Shown here: one piece after another, positions 48,034 through 60,011 of the stretch
How positions within the stretch are numbered: position 1 is the stretch's first letter
How the letters are laid out: the number at the start of each line of letters is the position of its first letter
DNA from: Pezicula radicicola
Lineage: Eukaryota > Ascomycota > Leotiomycetes > Helotiales > Dermateaceae
DNA: 64,000 nucleotides
Reading direction: 5' to 3'
Assembly: GCA_003008705.1 (NCBI GenBank)
Contig: PDUO01000001.1
Location: 372,001 to 436,000 of the forward strand
The notes under the pieces: generated by a model
The model's input: only the letters and a program-made list of their open reading frames with translations
What the model was told of the DNA's origin: nothing
The model's database searches: none
Position numbers and translations under genes: made by a program

Positions 48034-48333
48034 GTCGACCTGGTGAGATACATCTAATGAATAAAGAAGTCTAAATGAACGAGAAAGGCTACTGCAAACA
48101 AAGGGGCTGGCCTAGTAACTACAACTCTGGGCAAATTGTAGAAAGAAAAAAATGATACATAATAGCACTTTAAGTCTATAACACAACTACTATGCCGACG
48201 AGCGCTATAAGTAACTCACTTAATTTGATAACTCATTTCTAAGTAACTCAACCAATCTCACTAACTTTCTAAACCACCTCAAATACAAACCATGGATCTA
48301 AGCGCTCCATAAACAACTCATCAACACAAAACA
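48034..48333. other. Short AT-rich spacer
   Basis: 3' flank of Prp28 meeting the 3' flank of the decayed sugar transporter. Nothing else seen. Confidence 0.5.
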
Positions 48334-49233
48334 TTAAACATTCTTCTCAATCTGAACCTGCTCCCCCATCATATCCAACCCCTTCTCCACACCCTCCATA
48401 TTAGGAATCCTCCTATGATACCCCGGCTCAACCGTCCTACCACCAGGAGCTCTAAAAACACCGCCACTCCAACCACCCTTCTCAAACAAATGATCAACAT
48501 CTTCAAGTTCGAGTCTATACATTCCCCGAATTAGCAAAAGGTACCGTCTTTCAAAAAAAAAACCCAACACCCCCCCCCCCCCCCAAAGGAAGCTGTTAGA
48601 TGGGATGATAAAGTAAGGTAAGATACGTACTGATTCGTCTCAGGAAAAAAAAAACAATAAACAATCGGACACCAACAAGCACAAAAAAACAGCAAAGATA
48701 ATAAAAGTCCTCCACTTAATATTATCAATAGTAATAGGCGTAATCTGTACTACGGTAAAAACACATATCCAATTAATGAAGGCTCCAAAAGCCTGACCTC
48801 GTGATCAAATCCGGGTAGTAGTGACTTCAGAAGGATAAAACCAAGGAACAGGTAACCATCCGATACCGAAGAAGATTTGAAAGATAAAGACGAAGGCCGT
48901 TGCTGGTCCAAGAGCACTAACTCATGCTTCCAAAGGATCCAATTTGAGAACTCTTAACGAAAACTTGACGTACCTATATCATAAAGCGACACAATAATCC
49001 CTTGTAGGTTTGCATTAGGATGATTGAAGTCTTTCCCGAATTGGTTGTCGGCTCCAATGAGGCCGCTCATAACACCTTGATCATATCCCAAGAGGAAGCC
49101 CTGACAGCTTGCCGCTGTAAACAGTAAGCATATATATCAGATCTTGAATACACTGGATAGTTGAGTACTGATCTGTTATAGCCCAATTGAGGGTTCGACC
49201 ACGCATAAGCGTTCCTTTACCAAATGCCCTCAT
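48334..49233 (-). pseudogene. Decayed MFS sugar transporter with large internal deletion
   Basis: From an ATG at 49233 (MRAFGKGTLMRGRTLNWAIT) the minus strand runs through an intron to CQGFLLGYDQGVMSGLIGAD and LQGIIVSLYDIG, the first helix and loop of hexose transporters. The next recognisable piece is already near the C-terminus: FFGIGWLPVPWFYPSEVTTT, then RI-stop-SRGQAFGAFINWICVF, and FFFPETNQ and MYRLELEDVDHLFEK at the end. Helices about 3 to 9, some 300 residues, are missing near 48915-48980. The stop in RI*SRG is TGA where CGA (Arg) is expected, a C-to-T change. A 15-base C run at 48570-48584 also interrupts the last part. It cannot make a working transporter. Confidence 0.85.
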
Positions 49234-49911
49234 AGTGAAAATTCTGCTCCAGCGCTTATATGTTAAGGGAGTGTCTAAAGAAGAAATAACCTACGTAAAA
49301 GAACACGAAAGAAGGAGAAATGGATATGTGGGAGACAAGTTGAGAGTATGAAATCTGATTTAAAAGAACTCGAACTGCTTACTTCATTCGCATCGAGGCT
49401 TGCGCGATACCGCATCAATGTCTACCGAAGATCCTAGGTTTATGTCAATCTTGAACGTTTGTATGCATACAACGCAGTGGTTTATATCTCCACAAGGCTC
49501 CACACAATTTCCCCTCATAGTCCACTAGGTCTAAGGTTCAGTGGGGTAAGCGAATACAAATCATGTGGCGATCCCTAGATGCCCGGCAAAGAAGCGCCGA
49601 TCTGCAGCTCGATGACATTTTGCCCTTTCATCACTCGGTTGAAAGACGGCCAAATACAAGTGATGAAGACAGTACCGAGTACCTGTGTAGAGTAGCATGC
49701 ATCAATGGAAAGGAAGAGCTTTCTCCCTGCAAATTGAGACAGAATCATCTAAAGGAAGACTACTAAATCTATATGCGAATATATATCTAACAAGAAAAAT
49801 CCAAAGTGTCCCTCATTTCTCTCTATAGATGCAGTCAGTTATGTGCTACAGTCATATGTTCATGGTATATATAGTATTAACATTAAGCGTCACTGTAAGG
49901 CCTGTTTCCTT
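49234..49911. other. Intergenic stretch
   Basis: 3' flank of palF and 5' flank of the dead transporter. No gene supported. Confidence 0.5.
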
Positions 49912-52443
49912 TCAGCGTTCATATCGTGGCAGGCTCTCCTGCTGTGATGACGGGCCTGGCTGGGAATGATGGGCGTAATGTCCTCCATATTCATCTTCCT
50001 CAGTTAGCACAGGCGCTGACGGCTCATGCTCTCTCGCGCTGCTTCCTTCACCATTATGATCCTCCTCATCAGGGAACTCGGATGGCGCACTAGCCTCCGC
50101 TAACAATCGTCGACGTTCAAGCTCTTGTTTGTCCTCGCTAGCGTATGATCTGGAACTAGAGCTAACATCATCTGGAGGTGGTGCTGATGGAGCTAAAGGT
50201 CGATGCAAAGAACCCCCAGCATAATCCACCTGGTATTGTTGGTAATGCGGTCCGGGAGTTCCTCGGGGTCCGTCTTGGGCAGAATATAAATCGTCTTCTG
50301 CCTCGTCTATTACTAGAGGTGCTGAAGGTGCGATCACTGTCCTAGCAGACGACGACGGACCGGGAACATCATCTGATGGAGGTTGGCTGGGAAGAAGCCT
50401 TGCCTCCGCCCGACGAGCTCTCTCCTTTTCACTTAGACCTTCCTCTTCCTGGAAGTCTGGCGGTGGGACATGTATGTTATTATGCGATGGTGGTGGGTAT
50501 TGCTCATATGCTGAGTAATCCTGATCATACTCATATGTCCCGTTTGAATAATAACCAGGATACTGCTCGTCATATGGTTGATCATAGGTTTGATCGTAAT
50601 AAGGATATGGTTGTTGCGGTTCCTGGTCCTGTCCTTGGCTCTGGTTCTGGTTGTATGGGTATTCGTATGCAGGATCTAGCGGAGCTGTAGGGGACGTCGG
50701 CACTGAGAAGTCGTTTGATGGCTGTCTTGCAGAACTGACCCCACGCCCCCGTTTCCGAGCACTGTCGCTCGTGCCGACCGTTATCTCAAAAAGACACGCG
50801 ACAACACTCTTTTCCCTTCGAATATGATCCGTGTCAACGATGCTGCCACCCCATGCAGCAAGTAAGTTGTGATTAGCAGCTTGGCTCCCCTCGCTATCTC
50901 GTATATTGACAGGATTCGCAAAATTCGACGGCATAGTAACAGTCCCTACTCGCGGAAGATGGCGTTGCTGTCCAGCTAACTTCCCTCCTAGATCAACAAC
51001 AACTTCCACTTGATACTTGAAGCTTATCATCTCCCCAGGGACGCCGGATATGGTGGGAAACACATCCTCGGGGACTCGGACTGACGCATTTACTACAGCG
51101 GTAAGAGTCGTAGGGTCGACGATAATTGGCGCAAATGTCTGAGAGAGGTCTTTTCGAAAGACACTGCTTGAACCCGCTGATGATAAGGATAGACCTCCGA
51201 GGCCGGTTTTGGACTTTGGGTAATACTCTTCGTGTTTTAACCTCTCGGCGGCCTTGCCATTGATATCCATGAAAAGTGAGAGGGGTGGAGACGAATCAAT
51301 CCTTCCTTGCCGGTACAGCGTGATGATAACGCCATGCATGCTTTTTATGGCTTTCGTGTGCTTAATTGTAATCTTGAGAGGAAGACTATCTCCAGGAAGA
51401 CACCCAGACTTGAGCAATTCAATCGTTGCTGTTATCGTCTTATCATCCATAGAAACCTTGCTCCCAGATGCTTGACTGTTCCTGGCAGACTTGGCGGAAG
51501 AGGGAACAGGACCAAGCCTGAAGCTCATACCCGTACTGCTACTAACCGTGCTATGATCACTGGCTGCACTGACTTCGCTGTTTATCTCACTTGGCGCTGG
51601 GCTTCGTGGACTTGTGTTGTTTTCAAGTGAACCGACCTGGCTGGCCGATTCTTCTGGGCGAGGTGATGTTGCTGCTCTCGTTGCATCGCTCCCTGAGCTA
51701 ACGTCGTTGCTTTCCTGCGATGTGCCATCTGCATTCTTAGCGGTCTTCCTCCGCCTGGGACGCCTTGATATAGGCTCTAGAGATATCGTTCTCGGTCTGG
51801 GGGGGACCATGAGTCCAATGTCTACATTCTCAACGAGGGCGATCTTGCGATCACAGCTTGATGTAGCAGTAATTGAGGTGGGACGCGTAATTGTGGCAGT
51901 AATCATGTATGATATGGTACCTCTCTCGAACTATTTGATCCATTAGCAAATGCGCACGGCTGGGCGGAGATGGTCTCCTACGTCGATGCTTGTAGGGATT
52001 CCTTTGCTGGGAAATTCCAGCTCAAAATTGAATTCGTAGACTCCAGATTCCAGTCGTCCCTCACCGCATAGTGTGACCTCGTCTTGGAAGAGAGAGGCAT
52101 AGCCGTTGCCAAAATACTGTGATTTGGTCCTGTTCCCGTCTGCTAAACTGGCCTCGGTTGGAATGGGTTCATTGACGCCGTTGGGATGCTTGAAAACGCG
52201 CACAAACCCATGGAGGGCAACAGTCAGATGTGTGATGCGTACAGGCTTGACCACAGTAAGGACGACGGCCCCCTTGACCAAGTCGCCAGGCCTGTATTGT
52301 CGATGAGGTTCGAGAGGGCGGATGTGGAAGTCAGTAAGGTTCCTCGTGCGCGATTTTAGCGGGTTTGTGAGTCTCGAGAATAGTGAGCGGCCAGTCGAGG
52401 CGACCGGCGACGACGAGGCCGCAGAGGTGACATTCGCACACAT
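49912..52443 (-). CDS. palF: Arrestin-like pH-response regulator PalF/Rim8
   Basis: Two exons (51982-52443 and 49912-51930, intron 51 bp with CTAAT branch) give about 826 residues. The arrestin N fold reads FHIRPLEPHRQYRPGDLVKG, ITHLTVALHGFVRVFKHPNG and GVYEFNFELEFPSKGIPTSI. The junction PTSID|FERGTISYMITATITRPTS restores the PalF signature, followed by ALVENVDIG and PPRPRTISLEPISRRPRRRK. The arrestin C part includes TATIELLKSGCLPGDSLPLK and KAIKSMHGVIITLYRQGRID. The long C-terminus is Pro/Tyr/Gln-rich and acidic. In Aspergillus PalF binds the pH sensor PalH at the plasma membrane and starts the alkaline-pH pathway ending in PacC. The start at 52443 (MCANVTSAAS) fits the family; the longer upstream frame has no similarity I recognise. 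Confidence 0.88.
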
Positions 52444-53978
52444 GCTAAGGTGAAGAGAGGTTCTGGTGGCATATATATTCGCCAAGAGTTCGTCGTGGAT
52501 GCCAAGTAACTGAAATATGATGACGGGCGGGTAGGCACCTCGAGAAGCTCGGTCGGGTCGTGAAAGTGCGCGAATCTCGATGCAAGAAGATCGTCGCTGT
52601 TCCTTACAGCAGAGAAACAATCTCTCTCGGCATACCTTTTAGTATTATTCAATAATTCTGTTTCTGATTCAGTTTGGTTTCCAGTAGGTACCCGTACGGT
52701 AGTTGGAAATCGAGGTGCAGCTGAGCGGCAAACTGGGGAAGGAGGCTAGGAGGGCTGTACAAGGCGGTATTGCTGTTGAAGGGGTGTTACGCGTGTGCAG
52801 CAAAAATGTTTGTGTTTGAGAGCACCAAGTCAGAGCGTTTGGAGGTTAGGCCCTTTTTCAATCATTTATAATATGCACCTGACATTATTGTACATGAAAA
52901 ATCGATAATTTGGTCAATCAAAAGGCCATTGCATTTTTTACTTCTAGAAGAGATATCATAGCCTGTCTAATTATGGTGCTCTTTCCGGGATGCTCGCAAG
53001 TCGCAAGTTTCCCCATCTGGCTGCAGCCCACCTTCCATTATTATTACTTACAGTAGTCTACGCTCCTACGATGCCTGTGATGCTGCTGTGATACTACACT
53101 GTACTGTACTGGTACTGCACTTCAATCCTCTAAAGCTGAGCCCTTTTGCCCGACTGCTGCTACTTCAACTTCTGCTTCTTTTCCGAATCATCCGTTACGG
53201 CCTCAAGGAACGAAAACTCTCGAGACAATACGACTCACCTCGGGATCCTTTCCACCTCAGCCACAGACCCAGCTGTTTACAGTTCTTCAGACTCCCTCCA
53301 GACACAGCTCGAGTCTGCCTGGTGTCCCCCGGCATGTCCAGGACCACGATGATGGCATTGCATGATCCCCCTCAAGGCAATGGTGCGGTGTGACCCCTCC
53401 ATGCCGCGTGCTCGCTACAAGAGATAGTGTGGAGGGGTAATCAGGATGCGGCGCCTGTTAACAAGCCTTCCAGAAAGTCGGCATAAGAGTGAGATTGCTT
53501 CTTAAGAAAAGCTTGATACCTTGGCAAAAGGCTTACCACAACTTCATCTTCACCCCGTTTTTGAGTCTTCTGTCGATGTGCATGTTTACCTAGAGTTGCA
53601 GCTCATCTTTGCGAAACTCTAATACTCTAAAGAAGCGACGAAAGGGGAGTCAGAAGTAACACAATTGTTTGACACAGCGAAAGGCCACATTGAAGCAACG
53701 GCCAGGAGTGCGAGGCGTGCCGGTAGCGGATAAGATGAGCAGAAAGACACGGCGTGGATAATGTTTTTGATCGGACGAAAAAGGAGGTCCAGCGGTGAAG
53801 TTTTACGAGTTGGTAGCCACTGAGATGTATTCGAGCAAACTCTAAAGGCGCTATCCGAGCTTAATTGTCCGGTCAAAAGCTAGAAAGTCCGAGTCATACA
53901 GTTCCATAGGTCCCAAAATCAAAAGCAAGTCCGAAGCCAAATGCGATGTCCCCTGTGACCCAGTCCCCTGCGGCCATT
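52444..53978. other. Intergenic stretch between palF and Mnd1
   Basis: 5' flank of palF and 3' flank of Mnd1. A 101-codon plus-strand frame (53088-53393) has no recognisable domain. No gene supported. Confidence 0.5.
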
Positions 53979-54712
53979 TCAGTGTTGAAGTCGATACAGC
54001 TCCTGGTCCATGTCCATCAAACCCTCTCCAGCCACGTACTCATTACCACAGCACTTCGCCATGAGTTCACCCACTGCATTTCGATCAGCCATGCCTAGGA
54101 GGAGGCTTTCTAAGCACTCGATGTTATCCGACCACAGCACAGCACCGTCCTTGAGCTTCTTTGTATCCTCTACCCTGCGTTGATACTGTTCGGGATCATT
54201 ATCGGAATAAGCAGCCAATTCCTTGTCCAGGTATTCCATCTCTTCCTGAAGGTTGGCATGAATCTCCATTAGCTTTTCTCTGTCTGCGCCTCGGTTCTGG
54301 ACCAACTCGTCATCGCTTTGTCGTCTAACCTTCTCCTCCTCGATCAAGACCTCCATCTCTGCAATGGCAGCAAGTTGCTTGCTCTCTTCCAGCTTTAGGT
54401 TATTGATCACACTCTCCTTGCTCTTTTTGGCGTCCGATGCAAAAGACCAGTACCAATTACCACTGCCGATCTTCTCCACGCGTATCTGATTTTCATCTAG
54501 GAGGTTCTGGATGTATTCTTTGGTCTGCATGGTGCTGATGCCTGCAACCGTCGTGAAGGCCTTCTCAAGCTCCTTAAGATTGTAGACGTTGCCCGATTCC
54601 CTAAACCACTCCACAAGCTTCACCATCTTGGCCGCGGGCGGGAGAGATTTGGGCGGCTGACAGAGGTCAGTGGAAGTATCACGTTAAGTAACATTGCCAT
54701 TGCCATTACCAT
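53979..54712 (-). CDS. MND1: Meiotic nuclear division protein Mnd1
   Basis: About 226 residues. Mnd1 pairs with Hop2 and helps Rad51/Dmc1 in meiotic strand invasion. Visible: the N-terminal winged-helix region KMVKLVEWFRESGNVYNLKE, LEKAFTTVAGISTMQTKEYI and QNLLDENQIRVEKIGSGNWY, then WSFASDAKKSKESVINNLKL and long coiled-coil segments (AEMEVLIEEEKVRRQ, LQEEMEYLDKELAAY) with a C-terminal cap. The start codon is probably an exon of its own: ATG at 54710-54712, intron 54657-54709 (GTAATG..GTCAG), then PPKSLPPAAK, giving MPPKSLPPAAK, the expected family N-terminus. An alternative is the internal ATG (MVKLV) at 54626, which would lose the conserved leader. Confidence 0.92.
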
Positions 54713-55212
54713 TTTGGATTATGCTTTGTGCCTTGTGCGGCTTTTCGTTCTGTTTGGGGAGGTGATCTTCCAATAGATTCCACGGTTACTTTGTTGTGTG
54801 AATGGTATTGTTGAAGTTGAACGCGCAAAAGTTGCCGCTTAGATTGACTCAAGATTTTAGCCAGCCTGACTTGAATCTCTGACTTGAACTACGTGGTATC
54901 AGGTTGCTTTCTAGGTGGGAAGTGCAGAACAATTCAAGATAAAAGATCACTTGGTTTCCGAAGAGATTTTGCCCATTTATAATGCTTGAAATCCATATCT
55001 AATCGGGGGGAAAGGCCTTGCGTGGGCGTTCAAATTGAGCTGTTCACCTACTAAGGTATCTTAGCTACCATAATCAACACTCTTGTACAATTTTGTTCAC
55101 TGAGTAGTGCCCATGCTAGAAATCAAGAAATGCATTCATTATTAATTAGTCTCTGCCACAGTTGCAAAATGGCAGTCAGTGGCAGTGACTAAGAAAGCAC
55201 TGCTAGAAGCAT
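54713..55212. other. Intergenic stretch
   Basis: 5' flank of Mnd1 and 3' flank of the BNR protein. No gene supported. Confidence 0.5.
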
Positions 55213-56759
55213 CTAGCCTCCCAGCTCTACAGCAAAGTCAAGTACCACAACCTTCCTTTCTCCGCTGCCAAGAGCATTATCCGTCCTTGTAAATACAGTC
55301 AGAATATCGGACTCTTCCACTCTTTGCATATCAAACAAAGGCTCGCCATCAAATCCATCACCTCTCCAAACTGTTTCGAAGTCTTTCCCGTGCTTTTCCT
55401 TTCGCATGAGGATCAAACTCGCGTCCGAATTACCAGGCAATATGAGATAAACGTTGTTCTGTCTGTCTACACATATGCTTCCCCTAGAACCTGTTTCTGT
55501 GGGCTTCGACGGAGCTTCAATATTACTCGTCGTCCATTTTCCGGTTGAATCTCGATGATAGACCATCCATGTCTCTTCATTCTTTACAATCTCTCTATTC
55601 AAGACCCAAAATCCACCCTCACCATCTGCTGCTTGGCCTTCTTGGTTCAAAATGCCACTTCCCATCGGGATCTCAAAGACTCTTGCAGCTGTTCCAGGCT
55701 TTATAGTAATATCTGTTCCAACCTCTGCTTTGCTTCCGATCTTTGCTAGTGGCGTTCCATCTGAGCTCCGCCAAGATTCGCCAAAGTCATCTGAGTAGGC
55801 GTAGTTGAGATCATAGTTGTTTTCCGGTCCATTTGGTCCAGCTTGTTGCTTATGTGCACCCAGAGAAGTGGATGGGGGAACTTCGATGAAATTCCTGTAA
55901 CACCATGATAGGTGAACACGACCGAGACGAAAATCAATACCATTTATGTATGGACTGTTAGAGACGCCTGTCAAGTGTTGGCCTAAATATGTGTACGTAT
56001 GGGTACTCGCTGAGTAACGGTACAGAATATCAGAACCCAAGCCTGCCCTGTTATCAGTCAGTTACGGGATCGGGCGTCTTTTATGAGCGCTTCGTGTCTC
56101 GACTTACTGGCCAATGCGCATAGTAAGAAGCAGGTCCTCGCCAATGTTTACAAAGCGAGGGTAGGTTACTTCATCCAGCATTGTATCTGTAGGTATTCCA
56201 GGAAGAATATGTTGAGTTGTGGTGAAGAGCGAGGTATTCCATGCATCGTTTCTAGAGTGTTTGAGAGATGAAGTGTCAGACATCCTAAACCTCAACCTAT
56301 TTATTGTCAGAAAGTTTTCTATTTTAAATCCATTCAAAGTTCTCACTTGTCACAATGATGATCATAAGCCACATATATTGTCCCATCGCCCTTGCAAACA
56401 CCGATTGAAATAGTGTTATGTCCTAACAATATATGTTAGTATACTTCTGCTTGCTGACCCATTGTAGGTATCCCTAGGCACACTCAACCATCATCCACCG
56501 TTTGCTCATAATCTGTGAAGGTTATCGTCTCCCATTTCCCAGATGTTTCTGAATTCCCCGAACTAGCAACGGGCCTCCTGCTCAAGTTCACATAACAAGC
56601 TTTTGACTCAGCATTATCCTTCGCCGAATAAAAAGCAACATACTGCCATCCATTTACAGTAGTAATAGCATTGCCTTGAAAACTGTTGGCGTTGATCCTA
56701 TGAGTTCGATCCGGGTCCACACAAAGGACAGAAGTAACAGGGTCCCCAAACATGATCAA
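55213..56759 (-). CDS. BNR/Asp-box repeat protein (BNR_4 type beta-propeller), 5' end uncertain
   Basis: Exons read on the minus strand: TTVNGWQYVAFYSA with ESKACYVNLSRRPVASSG, then HNTISIGVCKGDGTIYVAYD and HHCDKLRFRMSDTSSLKHSR, then YPRFVNIGEDLLLTMRIGQ and a final exon with DILYRYSASTHTYTYLGQHL, NGIDFRLGRVHLSWCYRN and NYDLNYAYSDDFGESWRSSD. The order and the GxVHLSW and SDDFGESW pieces fit the BNR_4 family, seven-bladed propellers found in secreted sialidase- or lyase-related proteins of fungi and bacteria. Enzymatic role is not established; carbohydrate binding or cleavage is a guess. No signal peptide was found in the first recognised exon; one could sit in an upstream exon near 56930-57040 (MQLKFGVAVAKLNRIG), which I could not join confidently. 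Confidence 0.75.
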
Positions 56760-57318
56760 GGTAAAACAATCCGTCTATTACTTTTGATAAGAGAGTCGAA
56801 ATAAAAGGTAGAAGATAGATGGAGTTCTCCTCAACACAACAAAATCACATGATCGACCATCAGAAGACTTCTACTGTACCACTTCAGCATCTCAAAAGAG
56901 AAAACAATACAGATTAACCCACCTATCATATTGCACACCAAAGCTTGCAAGTAGTCTTGTCTCCAACACAGAGCCGGGGAACAACGGTCCGAGTCAATCG
57001 CCCCAATCCTGTTAAGCTTCGCAACAGCTACCCCGAACTTCAACTGCATGGTTATGTAACGCGCTCCAATCACTCCGAATTCATGGTTGCAGTCGCAATT
57101 ACAATATTCATATTTGCCTGTCTTTCGTGCATGCAGATAGTTCCAGGGTAGGTAAGAATCGAGCACAGAGCACAATGAAAATCACAACCCCGCATCGAGG
57201 ATGGTGTGAAGCTCTCTAAAATCTCCAATGTATAAGTTCAGCTCCTTTCCTTCAAGTTTTGTTTTTGTAAGCGCTTCTCTCTCCCCCACCCCGATTTCCT
57301 TGTGGACGCCTCTTCAAG
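56760..57318. promoter_or_regulatory. Divergent region between BNR and sugar transporter genes
   Basis: About 560 bp between divergent genes. It may include a first exon of the BNR gene. A pyrimidine-rich tract (TTCTCTCTCCCCCACCCC near 57276) precedes the transporter start. Joint regulation of a carbohydrate-active protein and a sugar transporter is plausible but inferred. Confidence 0.4.
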
Positions 57319-59432
57319 ATGCTCTTCACAAAGGAGAGTAAAGTCGACAGGTCTGTAGTAGCTGCGGCTTCACACCTAAACAACAAACAAGGTCACTGGT
57401 GGAACGATCGTGGTCTTCGATCACTAAACTTCCTAATCTTCATCCCTCTTATGAGCGAGTATGTTCAAGGATACGATGCTTCTCTGATAAACAATGTACA
57501 GCAATTACCAGTCTGGCAAAAAGGTATGTTTGTCGAATGGCTTTACATCTCGAATCATAATACTTGTTGACTGACATCACTTCTAGAATTCCACTATCCT
57601 ACTGGATCTCTTCTCGGTATTCTAAGTGCTTCGTATTGGGTGGGCAATGTCATTGGGGTTTTCTTTGTAACTCCGGTGTCTGATCGTTATGGAAGGAGAA
57701 TGGCTATGTTTTTCGGGTCCATGGTTTGTATAGTTGGAACTGCTCTCTGTACAGCATCCACTAATGGTATATCTCTCTTATTACCATGGCATAGCGTTGG
57801 CTAATACTATTCAAAAGCTGGAATGTTTGTTGCTGGCCGTCTCTTTCTGGGAATTGGTGGAGTAGTGGTCGGAGCTATAGGTCCCGTAAGAAAAGCAACT
57901 TCGTATCTAAGGGTGATGCTGACTAGAGATAAGTCTTGGTGGCTGAGTTGGCATATCCAGGTATTTCCTATCTACCAAGCTTCAAATTTATATAACTGAC
58001 AAAGTCATACAGGACATCGCGCAACGGCAACTGCTCTCTCTAACACTCAATACTCTATGGGATCAATCGTAGCAGCGTGGATAACATTTGGGACCTTCAG
58101 AATCGGATCAACATGGTACTTGATTTATTCAACTCTCCCTTCTCCATATGCTAATTTATTTACAGGGCATGGCGAATTCCAGCAATCTTTCAAGCACTTC
58201 CATCCATCCTACAAGCAATTGGTATCTACTTCGTCCCCGAATCACCTCGTTGGCTAGTCAGCAAAGGTCGAGATGAAGCAGCACTCAAAATGCTTGCTCA
58301 CTATCATGCTGAAGGAAACCAAGAGGACGAGGTTGTACAATTTGAATTTCGAGAGATCGTCGGTACAATTGAGTTGGAAATTGCTGCAAAGCAGACGAGA
58401 TGGAGTGAGATTTGGCGAGGGAAGGGTAATAAGTGGCGAATGTTCATCATGGTAAGTACAGTGTTGCAACCAAATATCGAAATCATGAAACCAATAGACA
58501 ACGTAATGCTAACTCAGAGAACCGCTAGGTGTTTTTCGGTATCTGCAAACAATGGTCTGGCAATGGGGTAGTCTCATATTACCTCCACACAATGCTCGAC
58601 GATGTCGGAATAACTTCAACAACCCACCAAACCCTAATAACCGGTACCTCAGCAATTTTCAGTTTCATCTGCTCAGGTACGTACAAGTACAAGTCCATTC
58701 CTCAAACTCAAAATATCTCTCAAACCATTGTCATCCCATCCCATCCCATCCCAAAAACAAACCATACAAACCTACCTAACTCACCCATGCAAACAGTATC
58801 CTTCGCATTCCTCCCCGCCCGCGTAGGCCGACGACCACTCCTCCTCTGGAGCATGGGATTAATGTGGCTAGTGTTCACAATAATAACAATCCTAACAGGA
58901 GTATTCACCCACAACGGAAGTAAACCAGTATCCTACGCCGTAGTAGCATTCATCTATCTCTACTCCGGAGTTCACAACCTGGGTTGGACAGGCGCAATGA
59001 TGGTATACGTAGTAGAAATCCTACCATATACTCTCCGCGCCAAAGGAATTTCCCTCTTCTGGCTAGTCACAGGTTTAGCTGGTGCCTTTAATACCTATGT
59101 AAATCCATTAGGATTTAAAGCATTCGGGTGGAAGTTTTATTGGTTTTGTAAGTTTTGCTATTCTTTATTTTCATTTTCATTCTCATTATTTGTCAAGTCC
59201 AATATCAAGAGGTACTAATTGAAGTTGTTTTTGTATAGATGTCGTATGGATAGCAATCGAGTTCCTAACCGTCTATCTATTCTGTCCGGAGACAATGGGT
59301 ACTAGTTTAGAAGATGTAGCATTGATTATTGAGGGTGATAAGGCGACTGTGAGTAAGGTTAATCTTGTTGCTGAGGCAATTAAGGAGAAGAGTGAGGGAA
59401 CGACTGTACAGCAAGTTGAGCGAACGGGATGA
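57319..59432 (+). CDS. MFS sugar transporter (lactose permease/hexose-type)
   Basis: About nine exons give a twelve-helix sugar porter of some 520 residues. Visible: NFLIFIPLMSEYVQGYDASL (first helix), VSDRYGRRMAMFFG (loop 2-3), AGRLFLGIGGVVVGAIGP, AELAYPGHRATATAL, the PESPRWL motif in VPESPRWLVSKGRDEAALKM, FFGICKQWSGNGVVSYYLHT, PARVGRRPLLLWSMG, VVEILPYTLRAKGISLFWL and the end motif CPETMGTSLEDV. The type resembles fungal lactose/disaccharide permeases. Most introns join in phase. One junction, between GAIGP and VLVAEL (57896-57932), has a good donor GTAAGA but no canonical acceptor in the right phase, so either a non-standard splice, a single-base error, or a mild lesion is present. Terminal DKATVSKVNLVAEAIKEKSE is cytosolic. 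Confidence 0.85.
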
Positions 59433-60011
59433 ATGGAGGATAATGATCATGCCAGGGGAAAAGATGGATTTTAGTAGTTATAGTAAGAAATATAACTCTA
59501 AGATGCTGTCGGAGTGAGACTATAAATTTGACTGTTTCCCTAACTTCTATGTTTATGGTTTGAGTATGTTAATATTGAGGTGTAAGTGCCTTTTAAGGCT
59601 TGATTCTAGCCTAATATACTAAGCTGCTGTTTTCTCTACTTTTTGGTCCCCTTCTATGTCTTTGAAGTCCGAGTTACCTTTTTCTTGTAGGTGACTAACT
59701 ACTAATTTCTGATTACTACAAGGAGAGTCACGGGTTTCTGAGGCGCCGTACCACGAAGAGTCAGTGGTCCTAATTTTTTTTTTTTGGTGAAACCGCTATT
59801 CTTCAAGTATGATTGTAGAAACCCGAATGCAGAATCTTTTTTGGGTTCAAAATAACGACGCATAATTACATCACCATGGCGACTTGCGACAACTGATTAG
59901 GTGAGTAGAGGTGCGTTCATTTCATTCAACTGTTGACAGTGTAAGCCTATACTATAAAACTGGCTGTACTCCAGCAAATATCTAGCATAAATTATGTGTC
60001 TGTGACATAAT
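59433..60011. other. Intergenic stretch between convergent genes
   Basis: 3' flanks of the sugar transporter and the aminopeptidase. A poly-T run lies near 59775. No gene supported. Confidence 0.5.
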
